Below, in pieces: positions 1 to 11,800 of a stretch of 64,000 nt of DNA. How positions within the stretch are numbered: position 1 is the stretch's first letter; the number at the start of each line of letters is the position of its first letter. Source of the DNA: Apoderus coryli (taxonomy: Eukaryota > Arthropoda > Insecta > Coleoptera > Attelabidae); contig OU452205.1 of assembly GCA_911728435.2 (NCBI GenBank), positions 13,460,260 through 13,524,259 on the forward strand. The letters are read 5' to 3'. Under the pieces are notes generated by a model. It was not told the origin of the DNA. It made no database searches and saw nothing but the letters and a program-made list of their open reading frames with translations. Position numbers and translations under genes: made by a program.

Positions 1-30
1 ATTTTTTTCTTTTTAATAATAATAATTAAA

Positions 31-592
31 CTAAATTATTTTGTTTTTGTGACAAATCCTTTTCCGAACTCTTTTCCTGAGATTAAGTAGGTAATTTTCA
101 ATATTTAATGAAAATTGATATTCTTCAGGCCAAAGGTGTCTGATATGAAAATTTCTAATGTTTCTCGAGTAATTCGCATCGTCAATAAATAAACTATTTC
201 TTAAGCACTGTGCCGCTTGGCCGATCATATTAATTGACAAAAAAACCCACGTGGTAAAAAATCTCGAATCAGTAACGCGCACCCATTGAAAATAATAGGA
301 ATACAACTATTGGTCTTTTAAAAATTACCGTTTAGGGCACGAACTATTATCCTGGTAATTCATCAAATAAATTCTACTTTATCTAGAGGTTCAGTTCTAA
401 CTTCTCGGGTACGGTCAGTGTCATAATTTCTCTTTTCAAAATTGCGAAGTTCCCGCAATCGTCGGTGAATATCTCAACGTAATATGTTGGGGTAATATAC
501 GCTCTCGGTACTTTTTGTTCGGCATAAAGTTTTTGCGCTTCCAATGCATTACCGTTAGCACGCCCATATGCCATTTCTAAATATTTAGTCAT
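31..592 (-). pseudogene. Degenerate DDE transposase with DUF4817-like N-terminus, cut by the window edge
   Basis: Two minus-strand reading frames belong to one broken transposase. The upstream one (592 to 383) carries an AYGRANGNALEAQKLYAE-type helix-turn-helix segment, seen at the N-terminus of a mariner-like transposase family common in insects. The downstream one (306 to 31) resembles the first catalytic block, SLFIDDANYSRN then NFH and a W, where intact members have FTDEA...NFHN..W. The two frames do not join, and the rest of the catalytic domain would lie beyond base 1. Family assignment is by motif recall. Related relics lie at 30453-30776 and 37600-38640. No terminal repeat was identified. 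Confidence 0.6.
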
Positions 593-689
593 ATTTTGGG
601 TTTATCAACTAATAACCCGTTGATCACCAAGCAATATAACAGCTATATTGTTCTTGACAGTATGTAGAATGGGTACGTAAAGCATTTTG

Positions 690-1025
690 TCTTTAATAAC
701 AGTGTGCCGATGAGGTCTCCGACTGTGCGAGATGAAATACCAGCCCGGGGCATCGTGCTTCGCTGGTTTTCAGAATTCAATCGTGATCGTCCGCGCTAGG
801 ACGAATTTTGTGTGTTATGCCAGAAAACATTGATGAGGTATGTAACGTGATATTGAAAGATCGTCATGATTCGTGATTTATGAGATACAGGAATGTCTGA
901 GGATTAGTCCCACTATAATATATTAAACATTTAGCCTTCAAAAAGATGATCTGGATACATCACAATTTAACAATCGCTCTAAAAAAGATGTTGTCGATTA
1001 AACAAAGAGAAAAGTACATTCCTAG
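690..1025 (+). pseudogene. Mariner-type transposase N-terminal fragment
   Basis: Conceptual translation shows RGIVLRWFSEFNRDRP, then PENIDEV, a KDRH segment, and later IHHNLTIALKK. These are the conserved steps of the N-terminal helix-turn-helix region of mariner-family transposases (FRWFxEFxxGR, ENIDxVRxxI, DRHVTYREIE, IPHNLTxxQK). Several stop codons interrupt it, and no DDD/DDE core follows. It lies in the opposite orientation to the relic at 31-592, so it is a separate insertion. Confidence 0.55.
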
Positions 1026-2103
1026 ACTATCTAATCTACAAACAAAATTATTACACACCACCATATTCCATGACCAGTAATATTGTCGCAGCATCAAGAT
1101 TTATTAAATATTTTATAAATTAATTTACTTATTAATAAAGATATACATTCATTTTTCCATTAGAGAAGATACTTCCTATTACATCACCTTACATTTTTTT
1201 ACTTCCAACGAGAGTAATTTTAGACAAAACTTCCTTTTGGAATACATAATTTACATTTTACAAAATTTACTGACAGTCGCTATTTTCACTCGAGGTGCTT
1301 GGACTTTGTTTTTGCGGTCTAAGCAAAATAGGAGAAGCATCGGTAATTAGGTAGGAAAAAAGTAAATAGCGTGGACCAATAAAAAAATAGAAAAATATAA
1401 AACAAATTAATGAAAGGGGAAAATTAAATGAAAAATTGACACAAACAAAAAAAAACGGAGTTCGGATGGGACAGTCGAAGGAAACGGACGTCCTGATACG
1501 CGCGAAGCTGGGGATGTTTTTCTTAAGTAAGAGTTAGACGTTAGGAAAAAGGATTCTCGACCGTTCATCGAAGAGTAAAGAAACTAAGAGTTTTTGATCG
1601 CGCGTATAACTTTTACTCCTTTGAAGACGGTCCATTTGAGTGAGTCCAAGATGTTAAAATTTTTAATGTAAGTACCAACAAAATTTTATTGCGTATAATG
1701 TATGTAAATTCCTCTTTGTATCTTTTGTTATTTTTTAAAAAGTCATTGATTGATTTGCATTTTTAATTATTTAAAGTTTGTACATTTTTATAATAAACAG
1801 TAATTAAGTTTTATTTGATTCACTTCGTTTCATTTCTACTTAGCTTTTAAACTGTTGTGTTTCTTAAAGAAACCCAGCCACTTGTTAGTAGGATTGTAGG
1901 CTTTTGAATGGCTTCCGTCTGAAAACATGATACTAGGAGGGACCCAGGGACGTATCGAGAACTAGCGAAGCGAGTCCTGTTAGATTAAAGATCGTAGAAA
2001 ACATTTTTTACTAAAATTAGAATACATCTAGCCCCTTTAAAAGAACCAAAGATGTGCCAATATGAATGACCATGAATAATTAAAAATGCCTAACATATCT
2101 TAC
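1026..2103. other. Non-coding stretch left of the Rab5 exon
   Basis: AT-rich sequence with no convincing gene. The Rab5 C-terminal exon would be expected here or further left. I searched by eye on the minus strand for an acceptor followed by a KKLPK-like segment or a dicysteine C-terminus and found neither. A minus-strand acceptor near 1926 opens a short frame, but its peptide does not resemble Rab5. Confidence 0.5.
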
Positions 2104-4107
2104 CTATCGCCAAGAAGATATCGTTAACATTCATTGCCGTCTTAGCAGATGTTTCCATAAACAACAAACCATTCTCATCGGCATACGTTTGGGCTTCTTC
2201 AAACTCCACCATTCTCTTATTGGCCAAATCCTGTTTATTTCCAGCAAGTGCAATCACAATATTTGGGTTCGCCTGTCGTTGCAATTCTTTTACCCACGTT
2301 TTGGCTCTGCCGAACGTATCTTGGTTGGTGATGTCGTACACAACAATAGCCGCTTGGGCACCACGATAGTACATTGGGGCTAAACTGTGGTACCTGAAAT
2401 AGTAATAGAATAAATAGTATTATTCGTTTAATCGAACAGCTTAACTCGAGACATTTCAACATGACTTAAGTTGACTCACAAAGCTATACACCTGTACCTG
2501 TACTAATAATTTATACTCAAGGTACGTGGTACATTACTAATAAGCAATCCTTAACATAATTCAGTACCTAAAGTAAGTTGGACGAAGGCGATTTTCAGAA
2601 AAACTCGATTTTTTTGAACCTTAGTATTTATATGAAGTCAATACGCAAAGGAATATCCTACTGTACCACAAGGTTACCACACGAAAAGAAAACACATGAC
2701 TATTACCTGAACTATAAAAGTTGGTGGATATATAGTTCAAGAAAGATTTCGCTAGGTAGTACGTTCGAAAATTGTCGAACCAGGCAGAAGTGTGTGTGAA
2801 CGCAGTGAGAGGAATTAGAACAATTACTGCCATAAAATGTACTGTTTTTCATGATATCTAAAAATATCCCCTAAAATGGTAAAGCTGAATGTATAAAGTT
2901 TCTGAAGATACATTATTAGCTCCAGAAAGCTTCAGAACAGCCAAGATCCAGTAACAACAATTCCATAGGATCAGGTGAAACTTGCTGACTAGAGTACTAC
3001 GCTATAGATATTTTTAAATTGTAAAAGATACGTGTTTGGTGACATTTAGTGCTTAACTGGTAATGTGCCGTGTGAATAATGATTCGCTATAACGCCCATT
3101 AGGTCCAATTCCAATTACCATCATATAGACGCGTTCATATTCCCTAGCGGGATGTCTATAATTGTTCATTAGTTAATCATTAGATTTCACCACATACATC
3201 TCTTTAACAACGCGTATCCATGTGGGGATATATACCACAATTAAATCGATAGTCTGGAGTCTGGCTGTCAACTACCAACCAATGACCAATCACCACTGCT
3301 GAGTCGTGGATCGACGAAACGGCCACTGGTGAAAGGGGGAAAGTTTTTGACAAAATCTCTAGTCATTAAAGTCTTATTTTATTAAACAAGCCCGAACAAA
3401 TACATTTTTAAATTGTTGAACGTAAAACTATTTTAGAAAACATTCATGTTGGCTCGAATTATGGTGGTCAATCTATTCAGATAGTACATGTTTATTGGAA
3501 CATGATTAATTATAAATGTCATCTACCCTACCACGGTCTCTCAAAAGTGTTGAAGATATTCTCAGCAATTATCAGAGTGTTTACATGATACCTGTGTTAT
3601 AAAAGGCATGAAAATAAACAATAATTGTATACGATTTACACTGCTAAGGTATTTTTCGTGTAAATTTTAAAATGTTTAAAACAATTTTTAAGTGTTTTAA
3701 ACACATTAAGTTATTGTATTTTAAATTATCTTTTGCAAATGTAGACCATATTTTTCTTTGTATCATGCTATCTAACACTATCCACGATATAATTTTCACG
3801 GGATATTTCTGAGAATGTTAACCCCAATAGACTCTTATTATCTAAGAAAAAATCTTTACCTTTCCTGACCTGCAGTGTCCCATATCTCAAATTTGACTGT
3901 CGTATCGTCCAGACAAATGGTCTGTGTTAGAAATGCTGCCCCAATGGTGCTCTCTTGGTACTCGTGGAATTGCCCTTTGACAAACCGTAATACCAAACTG
4001 GATTTACCGACTGCACTTTCACCCAGCAACACCAACTTAAATTGGCATATTTTGCCTTGTGTATTACCATTCGGTCGTTGTGCTGTACCCGTTCTAGTTG
4101 TGGCCAT
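2104..4107 (-). CDS. Rab5: Rab5 small GTPase (two coding exons; 3' exon missing)
   Basis: Rab5 controls fusion of early endosomes. Coding exons are 4107-3860 and 2393-2104 on the minus strand. Exon 1 encodes the P-loop GESAVGKS, the effector region with TIGAAF, and the DTAGQE switch II. Exon 2 starts [15 protein letters not shown] and contains the NKQD and ETSAK guanine-binding motifs. The splice sites are canonical (AAAG|GTAAAG; TTTCAG|GTAC) and the two exons join in frame through AG|G to give 179 codons. Exon 2 ends with donor ATAG|GTAAG in phase 1, so at least one more exon with the hypervariable tail and prenylated cysteines must exist; it was not found. The ATG at 4107 precedes [10 protein letters not shown], matching insect Rab5 starts. 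An acceptor (GTTTTAG|GGTG) just upstream, near 4128, suggests a 5' UTR intron. Confidence 0.93.
2394..3859 (-). other. Rab5 intron between the two coding exons
   Basis: The intron is about 1.47 kb with GT (3859-3858) and AG (2395-2394) ends on the minus strand. The content is AT-rich. No transposase or RT motif was seen. Confidence 0.8.
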
Positions 4108-4641
4108 CCTAACTAGTTATTTTCACCCTAAAACAAACACAAAAAATACATGCTCAAGTAATAGGTACATATACTTAACTTTATACGTATACTGCTGCTT
4201 GATAGAACATCAATTTGAGTGCATTACGAGGGAAACAGGACGAAACAACCAACAAAGTAAATATTTTTATTCTATTGTGGATGTTAAACTATCATCTGTT
4301 CAACTTAAAACTTCGTTGTCAAAATGAGTTTATTTACAATAGTAAATCCCAACAATTTTTACCCAGTCAAAAGCCAATTTTACCTACTGAAATTTTACTC
4401 TCTCAACGGACACTGCCAACAAACACTTCGATAAATTCGAAGTGTGTCGCGTTGCAGTCATTATTCAAGTAACCAAAATCCATAACAATCCCAAACCGAG
4501 TGAAAACCAGTCAATTTGTCTTCCAATTAATCAAAATTAATTTATTTTCTTTGAGTTGTGGGTTCAGAAATTATATGATATTTTTTGATTAAATTACCAT
4601 AAATATTATCTATCTTTTTAATTTATTAACATATATACATA

Positions 4642-5594
4642 CGAGGCATGTTTTTAAAGTAAGTACAGTTTAAAAAAAAAAAACAGTCTACTTTTAGTAT
4701 CAAAATTATTTTAATATGAAAGTATATACCTTCAAACTATTTTTCACCATAATTTCCGTCAATATTGAGACCCTTGTCATACCGTACAAAACCAGCTTTT
4801 GAAATTCTTTTTCGAAGAAACCTGCCGCCTAACTGGACAACCATTGCAGCACTGTCGTTTTGACAGCGTCCCATCGTCGTAGCGTTGTTCTCTGCTTCAA
4901 ATTTAAGAATAAATGGAAATCACTCTACAAGCAAAACACCTTTCCTGTCCCAGAAAATGGTACAAATGATTTTCCGGGCAGAAATTGTTTGCTAAAACTT
5001 CACTTCTGAGGGTGATGTTGATTGGCGCCGTGCCATGGATTGTTGTTTGGATTCTCGCGTAACGTAGGCCACCCACGTCCCGTGACAATTCGGCTTAACA
5101 ACTCGTCACTTTCCCGGTTGTATTAAGAATGTGAGAGAACTGGCTAAACATTTGCTTTTGTGAACTTCAGTTAGCAACTTTCGGTACTTCAAACGATCTG
5201 ACACAATTCCGTAAATCACACTTATTGACACCTTAGGAAACTCACAAGATAATGCTGATATCGTAAATCTTCTGTTCTCTTTCACTTTTTCATCGATTTT
5301 TTTGCACCAAGCCATCAGTAATGCGTTCTTTGTCATGCATGCAGTCATGTTTAAAAGCTTTAATAATGTTCTCTCCGTAAACTTCACAGCATTAAGAAAA
5401 TGTATCACATCGCGTATTTCACAGTCGGTGTCATTTTAGATCGGAGAAGGCATTTTAATCACTCCTAAACAACCTTTAAGACGGTCGAAAGGCTCAGTAA
5501 TGGCGGTTGTGGCTTGCCAACAGATACCGGTACACAGCGTGCAACGCTATAACGGAGGAATTCCAGGCGGTACTTAATTTAAAAACATGCCTCG
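4642..5594 (-). mobile_element. Internally deleted mariner element with intact TIRs
   Basis: The ends are inverted repeats, starting CGAGGCATGTTTTTAAA at 4642 and ending in the complement at 5594. Both are flanked by TA (4640-4641, 5595-5596), the mariner target-site duplication. The minus-strand reading (about 5408 to 5106) gives MIHFLNAVKFTE, then KKIDEKVKENRRFTIS and SVIYGIV, then LTEVHKSK, matching the N-terminal half of mariner DD34D transposases. Near the other end a C-terminal-like segment (WLSSQAAGFF..., around 4860-4750) is visible in a different frame. The catalytic middle is gone and frames are broken, so this copy is non-autonomous. Confidence 0.85.
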
Positions 5595-5599
5595 TATTT

Positions 5600-8500
5600 G
5601 TATTTTTTTAACAAATATAGATATGTAATTTTTGTTTAATTTGATAAGTCCAATTAATAATCCAAAATGCTCCCATTTTATTTTTAGTAAGTTTTGCCCC
5701 TCAAGAATAAAATGAATATTACACATGCTGGTAAAAAGCTTTATCGGCTCGTGGAATTAATCAATCTTTTCTACTCACAGGTAAAGCATTGTTTTATCAG
5801 CTTATATAGTAAAAATAACTATTTACTGACAAAATTTAAAAAATACTTTTATATTAAAAAACTAATTAAATTAGGTATAATAAAAAAGGTGAATAGAATG
5901 ACCGAAATATAATTTTTCGCTACCAAGGGTACATTCATGTTTCAACTCGACACCCTATCTGTTTTTTTTTTCGGATAATGATCACTTTTTGCTTAAGGAA
6001 GCTAATAGTGTCAACAAATATCACAAACATAAAATTCCCGAACTTTTTGCGGATGACCTTTTCTTGGTGAAAGTAAAATTTCCAATTATTATTGCTCTTC
6101 TGAATTACAAGCATGAAAGATATTTTGTGAAAATAGGTACCTACTTACTATTCCACAAGCAGATAACTCAAAATCAAAATGCCTTTAATGCAATTTGAAT
6201 GTTGTGCTAAAGTAGATATACTAAATACAAACACTAGTAGCTTTTTGGGTTTTTAGTTTGCTAAAGACGAAGGAAATAAATTGTACTGTCCGCTCTGTCA
6301 TATTTTCCTGAATTAGGTCACCGATTCCCTAGTGTAAACAGAAAAAAAAATGCTCAAAACAACTCACAAAAATTGAAATAACCAAGGCACATGTTAATAA
6401 AAACCAGACCTAACTTAAAAACCAGTCGTTTCTTTCTGTAGAATATTTTAACTGCGTCGTAATTAAAAAGTCAAAGGAACTGGTACATAGGGCATAAATG
6501 TAGGTGAACATTTTAAAATCAACTTTTCCATTTTCCCCTGTAACTACATAAATAATATTACTGTAAGTACCATGTAACGGAATGCAAATTATATGTTGCT
6601 TATTATTAATATTTAAGTAGGTATACAATGTTTTGTTTACTGATAAAGGCTAAAAAATAATAAATTTCGAATCATACGTATATTATTTGTTACTTATCTA
6701 TATTACAGCTTGCATATCATTAATAAAAACATATCTATGTTTCTCAAAGTTCAAAATATAGTAAAGGAGATACATAGGTATATCATAAGATATTTTATCA
6801 AAATATTGGTATTAAACTTTATTCTAAGGTATTTCTTATTTGATTTTACTAAATATGTTATACAAATGATAAAAACAAAGAGAGGGGGCGTAATGCCTGC
6901 TACCTGCTACTACTTGTTCAAGGGCGTTAAAAAATAATAACAATTACCGAAATTAACAATCAGCTGACTAATTAAATTAGGAAATACCTATTCCAATATA
7001 CAATACTTACTTGTATTTATAGATGATTGATTAATGTACAGAAACAAGCAGTGTGATATCTAACTTTCATTTTATTATAGGTAATCTAGATTGTAAATAA
7101 GAGTGACGCATTTGCTAGACAACGAAAAACATGAAAAGCAAAATTCACTTGTTTAGCCTTACCTCTTGCACTCTATAATAGTACTAAAACACACACACAA
7201 TTTAATATGATATTATTGTTTCCTCCTTTTCCACTTAAAATTATTAATTGTTGAGAGTTATGTTTTTTGTCACTGCTTTTCAGTTGATGCACTGTAAAAT
7301 TGTTTATTTCGTTTACGCATAAATATATTATGCGTTGAGTTAAAATGAATTTGTACACTTGGAAATTACACACATAAAAACATAAATTTGTAATACGTAA
7401 GCACCAATTTCCAAGACAATGGGAATTAAAATCACTTTATTGAGAAATGGTGAAGTCTGAAGTAGTATAGAAATGAATGACATGACAGTTAACCTATGGG
7501 TTGATCTTGTCATTTGTGATTAGATGAAATCTGAGTTAATTTAATCTCAAATATCACTCACCTCACTTTATAGACGGTCTTTTTACAATATTCTTTACAG
7601 CCCATGTGTAAGTTTTGCACATCATTATCATCATCATCTGCTTCCAAAATTAGAAGATCAACCAATAACACCTCCACATCTAGATGTTATTGGATCAATC
7701 CATAGGTGAACTGTATACACGGCCGCCGCCATGTTCCTCCTACGTTGTGCCAACTGTCGGCAAATACATCTGATGTTTGATGTTAAACTACAATTCAATT
7801 ATTAATAATACAGGGTGTTTCATATACTGTTTTGTTCTTTTTTTATATTTTATCTCCAAGAAATTTGTAAATCAGCAAATTGAAGAACTAGTTTTTGACA
7901 TTTTACACTGTATTAATAAAATTTTATTTGAGACTCCTTGTGAAAAAAAAATACTTGGGATTGTAAAAGTAGTCATCGGCAGTTAGTAAGTCCTAGAGAA
8001 AAACTATTTTTGTCGAAAAACGAGCATATTTCGACAAAAAGAGCTAGAGACAAAACAGTTTCTAAATTGAATGGGAAATACAAATTCCTTATTATTAAAG
8101 ATCAGAGGCGTTCCATTGAGAGAATAAAGAGTATTCAACCCCCGAAAATGTGTCACCTGTAGGTATTATTTAACATTAAATTGTTCTTAATATTGAGTTT
8201 TTGACGTGTAATGATGGTACCAAATTTTAAAAAAATATAATAATAAAAAACGAAAAACAAATTAGAACTCTCTCGGGCCCAAAGGGGTTTTGAACATATA
8301 TGTTTATAGAACCTTTTTAAATTTTTTTGAGATGCCCTATCACTTCTGTAAATGCGTCCCACACTTATGAAATAGCCGGTATATAGCCGTATTATAACTG
8401 TTTTTTGGAATTGTCTTGAGTTACTATCAACACCGTCTCATCTTGTTGAGGCGGTGTTGCTCCACATTGTAAACTATAGAATCATTTTGTCTCTAACTCT

Positions 8501-8745
8501 ATGTCAAAAGATCTTTAAACGGAACACAGCTATTATTTGCGTTCAATAAAATAGTAAACGAACGTATCAAATGTCAAGATGTCGGCCATTTGCTTGGTAT
8601 ACTGTATAAATGTACAGTACAAGCCACAGCATAAGTTGTGGTGTCACAATTGTCATTTCAACTTTCAATTCTGGATAATCACAGTCGTCCAGTGAAAGAA
8701 TCTGTTTAAAAGATAATTTCCTTATCAACCAATATTTAATTTGTT
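5600..8745. other. Intergenic region between the divergent Rab5 and zinc-finger genes
   Basis: About 3.1 kb, very AT-rich, with only short chance reading frames. A short-TIR element begins with TACAGGGTGTTTCA at about 7810. It contains a hairpin (TTTTTGTCGAAA and its complement, about 8004-8043). Another small hairpin, CCAATAACA/TGTTATTGG, lies near 7662-7695. The promoters of the two flanking genes probably lie here, but no core promoter element could be assigned. Confidence 0.5.
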
Positions 8746-8802
8746 TTGTGTTTCAATTTATTTAAGTTGTGTATTGTGTGTGTGTGTAAATACCAACGAG
8801 AT

Positions 8803-11800
8803 ATGACTCAAATGGCGACAAAAATACCGAATGCAAATGATCCACTGGCGTTTGATGTAAATCAAATATGCCGGACATGTCTCAATCCTAAAGATGAGCT
8901 ACAATCAATTTTTATGAGGAATGAATCTACAGGGCAAGCTGTGATTTTTGCGGAAATGATATGCAGTTTCGCTAAAATACAGGTACGGGTCCATAAATAT
9001 GATGTATAGGGTGGGCAAATTTCGATGGTTTTACAATGAAAAGCCTTAACTGTACCAAAACTAAGTAACATGTATTATTTTATTTTTGGTTTAAGGGTGC
9101 AATCAAATGGAGGCGATTTTAATATTTTCCCATTTTCTCTAATTGATTGATGTCAAAGTTAGCTGAAAATAATTTTTACAAAAATTCGAGGTAATTTTGC
9201 ACATAATACAGCGTGACCAAATCTCTGAATTAATTTTTTAAAGATAATATCAAATTTATCTTTGTTATTGTTATATGATATAATATTATTGTATCACTAT
9301 TTTACTAAATTTGTTTTTCTTTACAACCCCATATTATGCAAAATGCCTATTTATTTACTAAAACTTAATTACTTACTTACAATTACTCTATTTTTTCACT
9401 CACACTGAAGCTACCGCGTGCTCCTGCGGGGAAATTCCTCTAGGGGAGGTTTTTCTACTTCAAGAACGAGTGGTCAGAGTGTTGGTTGGGGTGGGAAATA
9501 GGGCACTGCAAACCTTTTTGCACTTGGCATAATGAAGTTGCCGACATAGGTATATACCGGGTGTCCCACCGGGAAGGGATTCGATCGATTATGGAGAAAC
9601 CACACCGTGGAGACAATCTGAAAATTTGGTACCAATTCGGCTAAAAGAATCTATTATGTCTATATTTTTATAAAAATTAAAATATTTAAAAAACTGTCAG
9701 GTTTTGGTGAGAGGTATTTTAATGAAAGTTAGGATTATTATGAACGGGGAATTTAAAAATATATTCATATACAGGGCATTCCATTTAAAAAACACAACTA
9801 TGGTTCATTTCTTACATTTGGGACACCTCGTATAGATTCACAATATTTTTAAAAGCCATAAATCAAACTTTTATAGGAAATTAAATAGTTTAGCCGCGCT
9901 ATTCCCTACCGTATGGCGTGAATAACCCTGTATACACACGGTGTCCCATGTCAATATCTCCCAAAATTGAAGAGTTATCAAAAATTACTTCAAATGGTTT
10001 TTTTTATATCTAAACTAAAACACTAAAATTCCACATACCAAAAAAAGAAAAAATTAGAAAAAAATTACGTAATCTCGATAGTCTTGAACTACGAAAAAAA
10101 AACAGTATTGTGTTTTACACCTTGTAAATTATAGCGGTCATTAACAAAAAATCTAGATTTGTGGCCCTAATCCCAAATAATTTGTCGCATGCCTCTATCT
10201 CTTCTGGTTACTAAAATATTTGACTTTGACATGAAAGCAAAAATTAGTCTGGTGCACTGCATTTGTCCAGCAGTTTATTTAGGATGTTAGGGTGTTTCAG
10301 AAAGACATGGTTAAAATTTGTGAGCGAATTGGGGACATCTAATCATGAAAAAAACCTAAATTGAAATTTTTTGAAAAGTCCTTATTTACAAAGATACAAG
10401 GTGTTAAAGATGACTGCCTGAGGAGTCAAGTTTTCCGAGAAAAAAGAAGTATGCCCTTTTTATGTAGAAAACTTTATTTAATCACATTTTTGACACAAAA
10501 TGAATAAAAATCACAAGGAAAAAAAGTTAGGTTATAATTAAGGCAATGGTCCCCCCGTTTACCCGCCTATGGTCATCATTTTTTATTCAATTTCATGGCA
10601 GTTTACGACATTTAACTAGGTGAATAAATATGCTACATTTGGTTAATTCATGTTTACTCGTTTCGAAAATATTTCAAAAAAATCATCCTCAGGCAGTCAT
10701 CTTTAACACCCTGTATGTTTGTAAATAAGGACTTTTCGAAAAATTACAATTTAGGTTTTTTCCATGATTAGATCTCCCCAATTCGCTCACAAATTTTGGC
10801 CTTGTCTTTTTGAAACACCCTGTATATATGTATACGTTCCAACTAATTTACTGGTGACATTTTAAACGCCATTTTCTCGAGAATTAGTGGGGCAAATATC
10901 AATAGTGACCTATCGCTGGAAAGCAGATAAAAAATACTTTAAAATGATGATGATCACTCGACCCCTACTGATATATACAAATTTAGTGGTTCTGTCCACC
11001 CCTATCACAGGGCTTAGCGATTTCAATCAAAATTTAGCTCAATTGGTTAAAGCGTTTGGGCGCTATCGTGGAAGAATGCACACAGACAGACTTCCATCTG
11101 GAAATGGTCTTATATTCGCCTCAGGGAACTTCAAAATGGTTATATCCGTTTTTATCTCAAAATTTTTAGCGCGTTGGCAATACATTCCCTGTGCGGGAAA
11201 GTAAAATAATAATTGGTTTAGGTTCTTGCACTAAATGTGCCAGGCTTAAACTGGTTGGTTTACAGCTATTCACAAGCATAGCCATCCAAGACACTATCAA
11301 TCGCAATAAACGCAAGACCCGTGAGCTTTCTCGATTTTAGTAAGGTTTGGATGATGCTTGTTGTTTCGAATTCGGTTCATCTTTTCAGTTGCGGATCTAT
11401 CGCAAGACAACATAATAAATAAGCGAAGATTACTGTAAAAAGTAAATCTTTGTTCCAATCGTTATAAAAATAATAATACAAACACAATTTATGTTGAAAT
11501 AAAAATAAATGCGAATTCAACACAAAAAAAAAAACTCTTCAAATTAGGTGCTCTGTCTTGGTGTAAAGTTGGAATAGTTCACAAAAGATTTGATTTAAGG
11601 TGTTTCTGTTTAGTCTGGGCTTTATATAACCATCGAAATATGCCTACCCTGTATACTAGTAACATTCATCAGTATAATAATGAAAACAAAATTTTAGATA
11701 AAAAATGATGACGGTCTCCCATGCCTCATCTGTATTCAATGTGTCCATGAAATCAGCCGAGCATACACTTTCAAACAACTCTGCGAACAGTCAGATCGAA

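Larger units (their letters stand above)
8983..11697 (+). other. Intron 1 of the zinc-finger gene, packed with short TIR repeats
   Basis: It contains a cluster of CAGGGTG/CGGGTGTCC-type short-element ends (about 9540-10140) and the inverted-repeat element at 10288-10822. A repeat at about 10830-11210 recurs, interrupted, at 24210-25090. No protein-coding gene is supported. Confidence 0.6.

Noticed and set aside
1860..1926. Minus-strand frame after a TTTTCAG acceptor as the Rab5 last exon
   Set aside because: The phase fits, but the peptide (DGSHSKAYNPTNK...) has no KKLPK start and no C-terminal dicysteine, so it does not look like Rab5.
7620..7640. ATCATTATCATCATCATC run as a microsatellite of note
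   Set aside because: It is short, imperfect and common in AT-rich insect DNA.
8746..8802. N-terminal extension of the zinc-finger protein from a TTG codon
   Set aside because: There is no upstream in-frame ATG, and the segment is low-complexity GT-rich 5' UTR. The ATG at 8803 gives a normal ZAD spacing.
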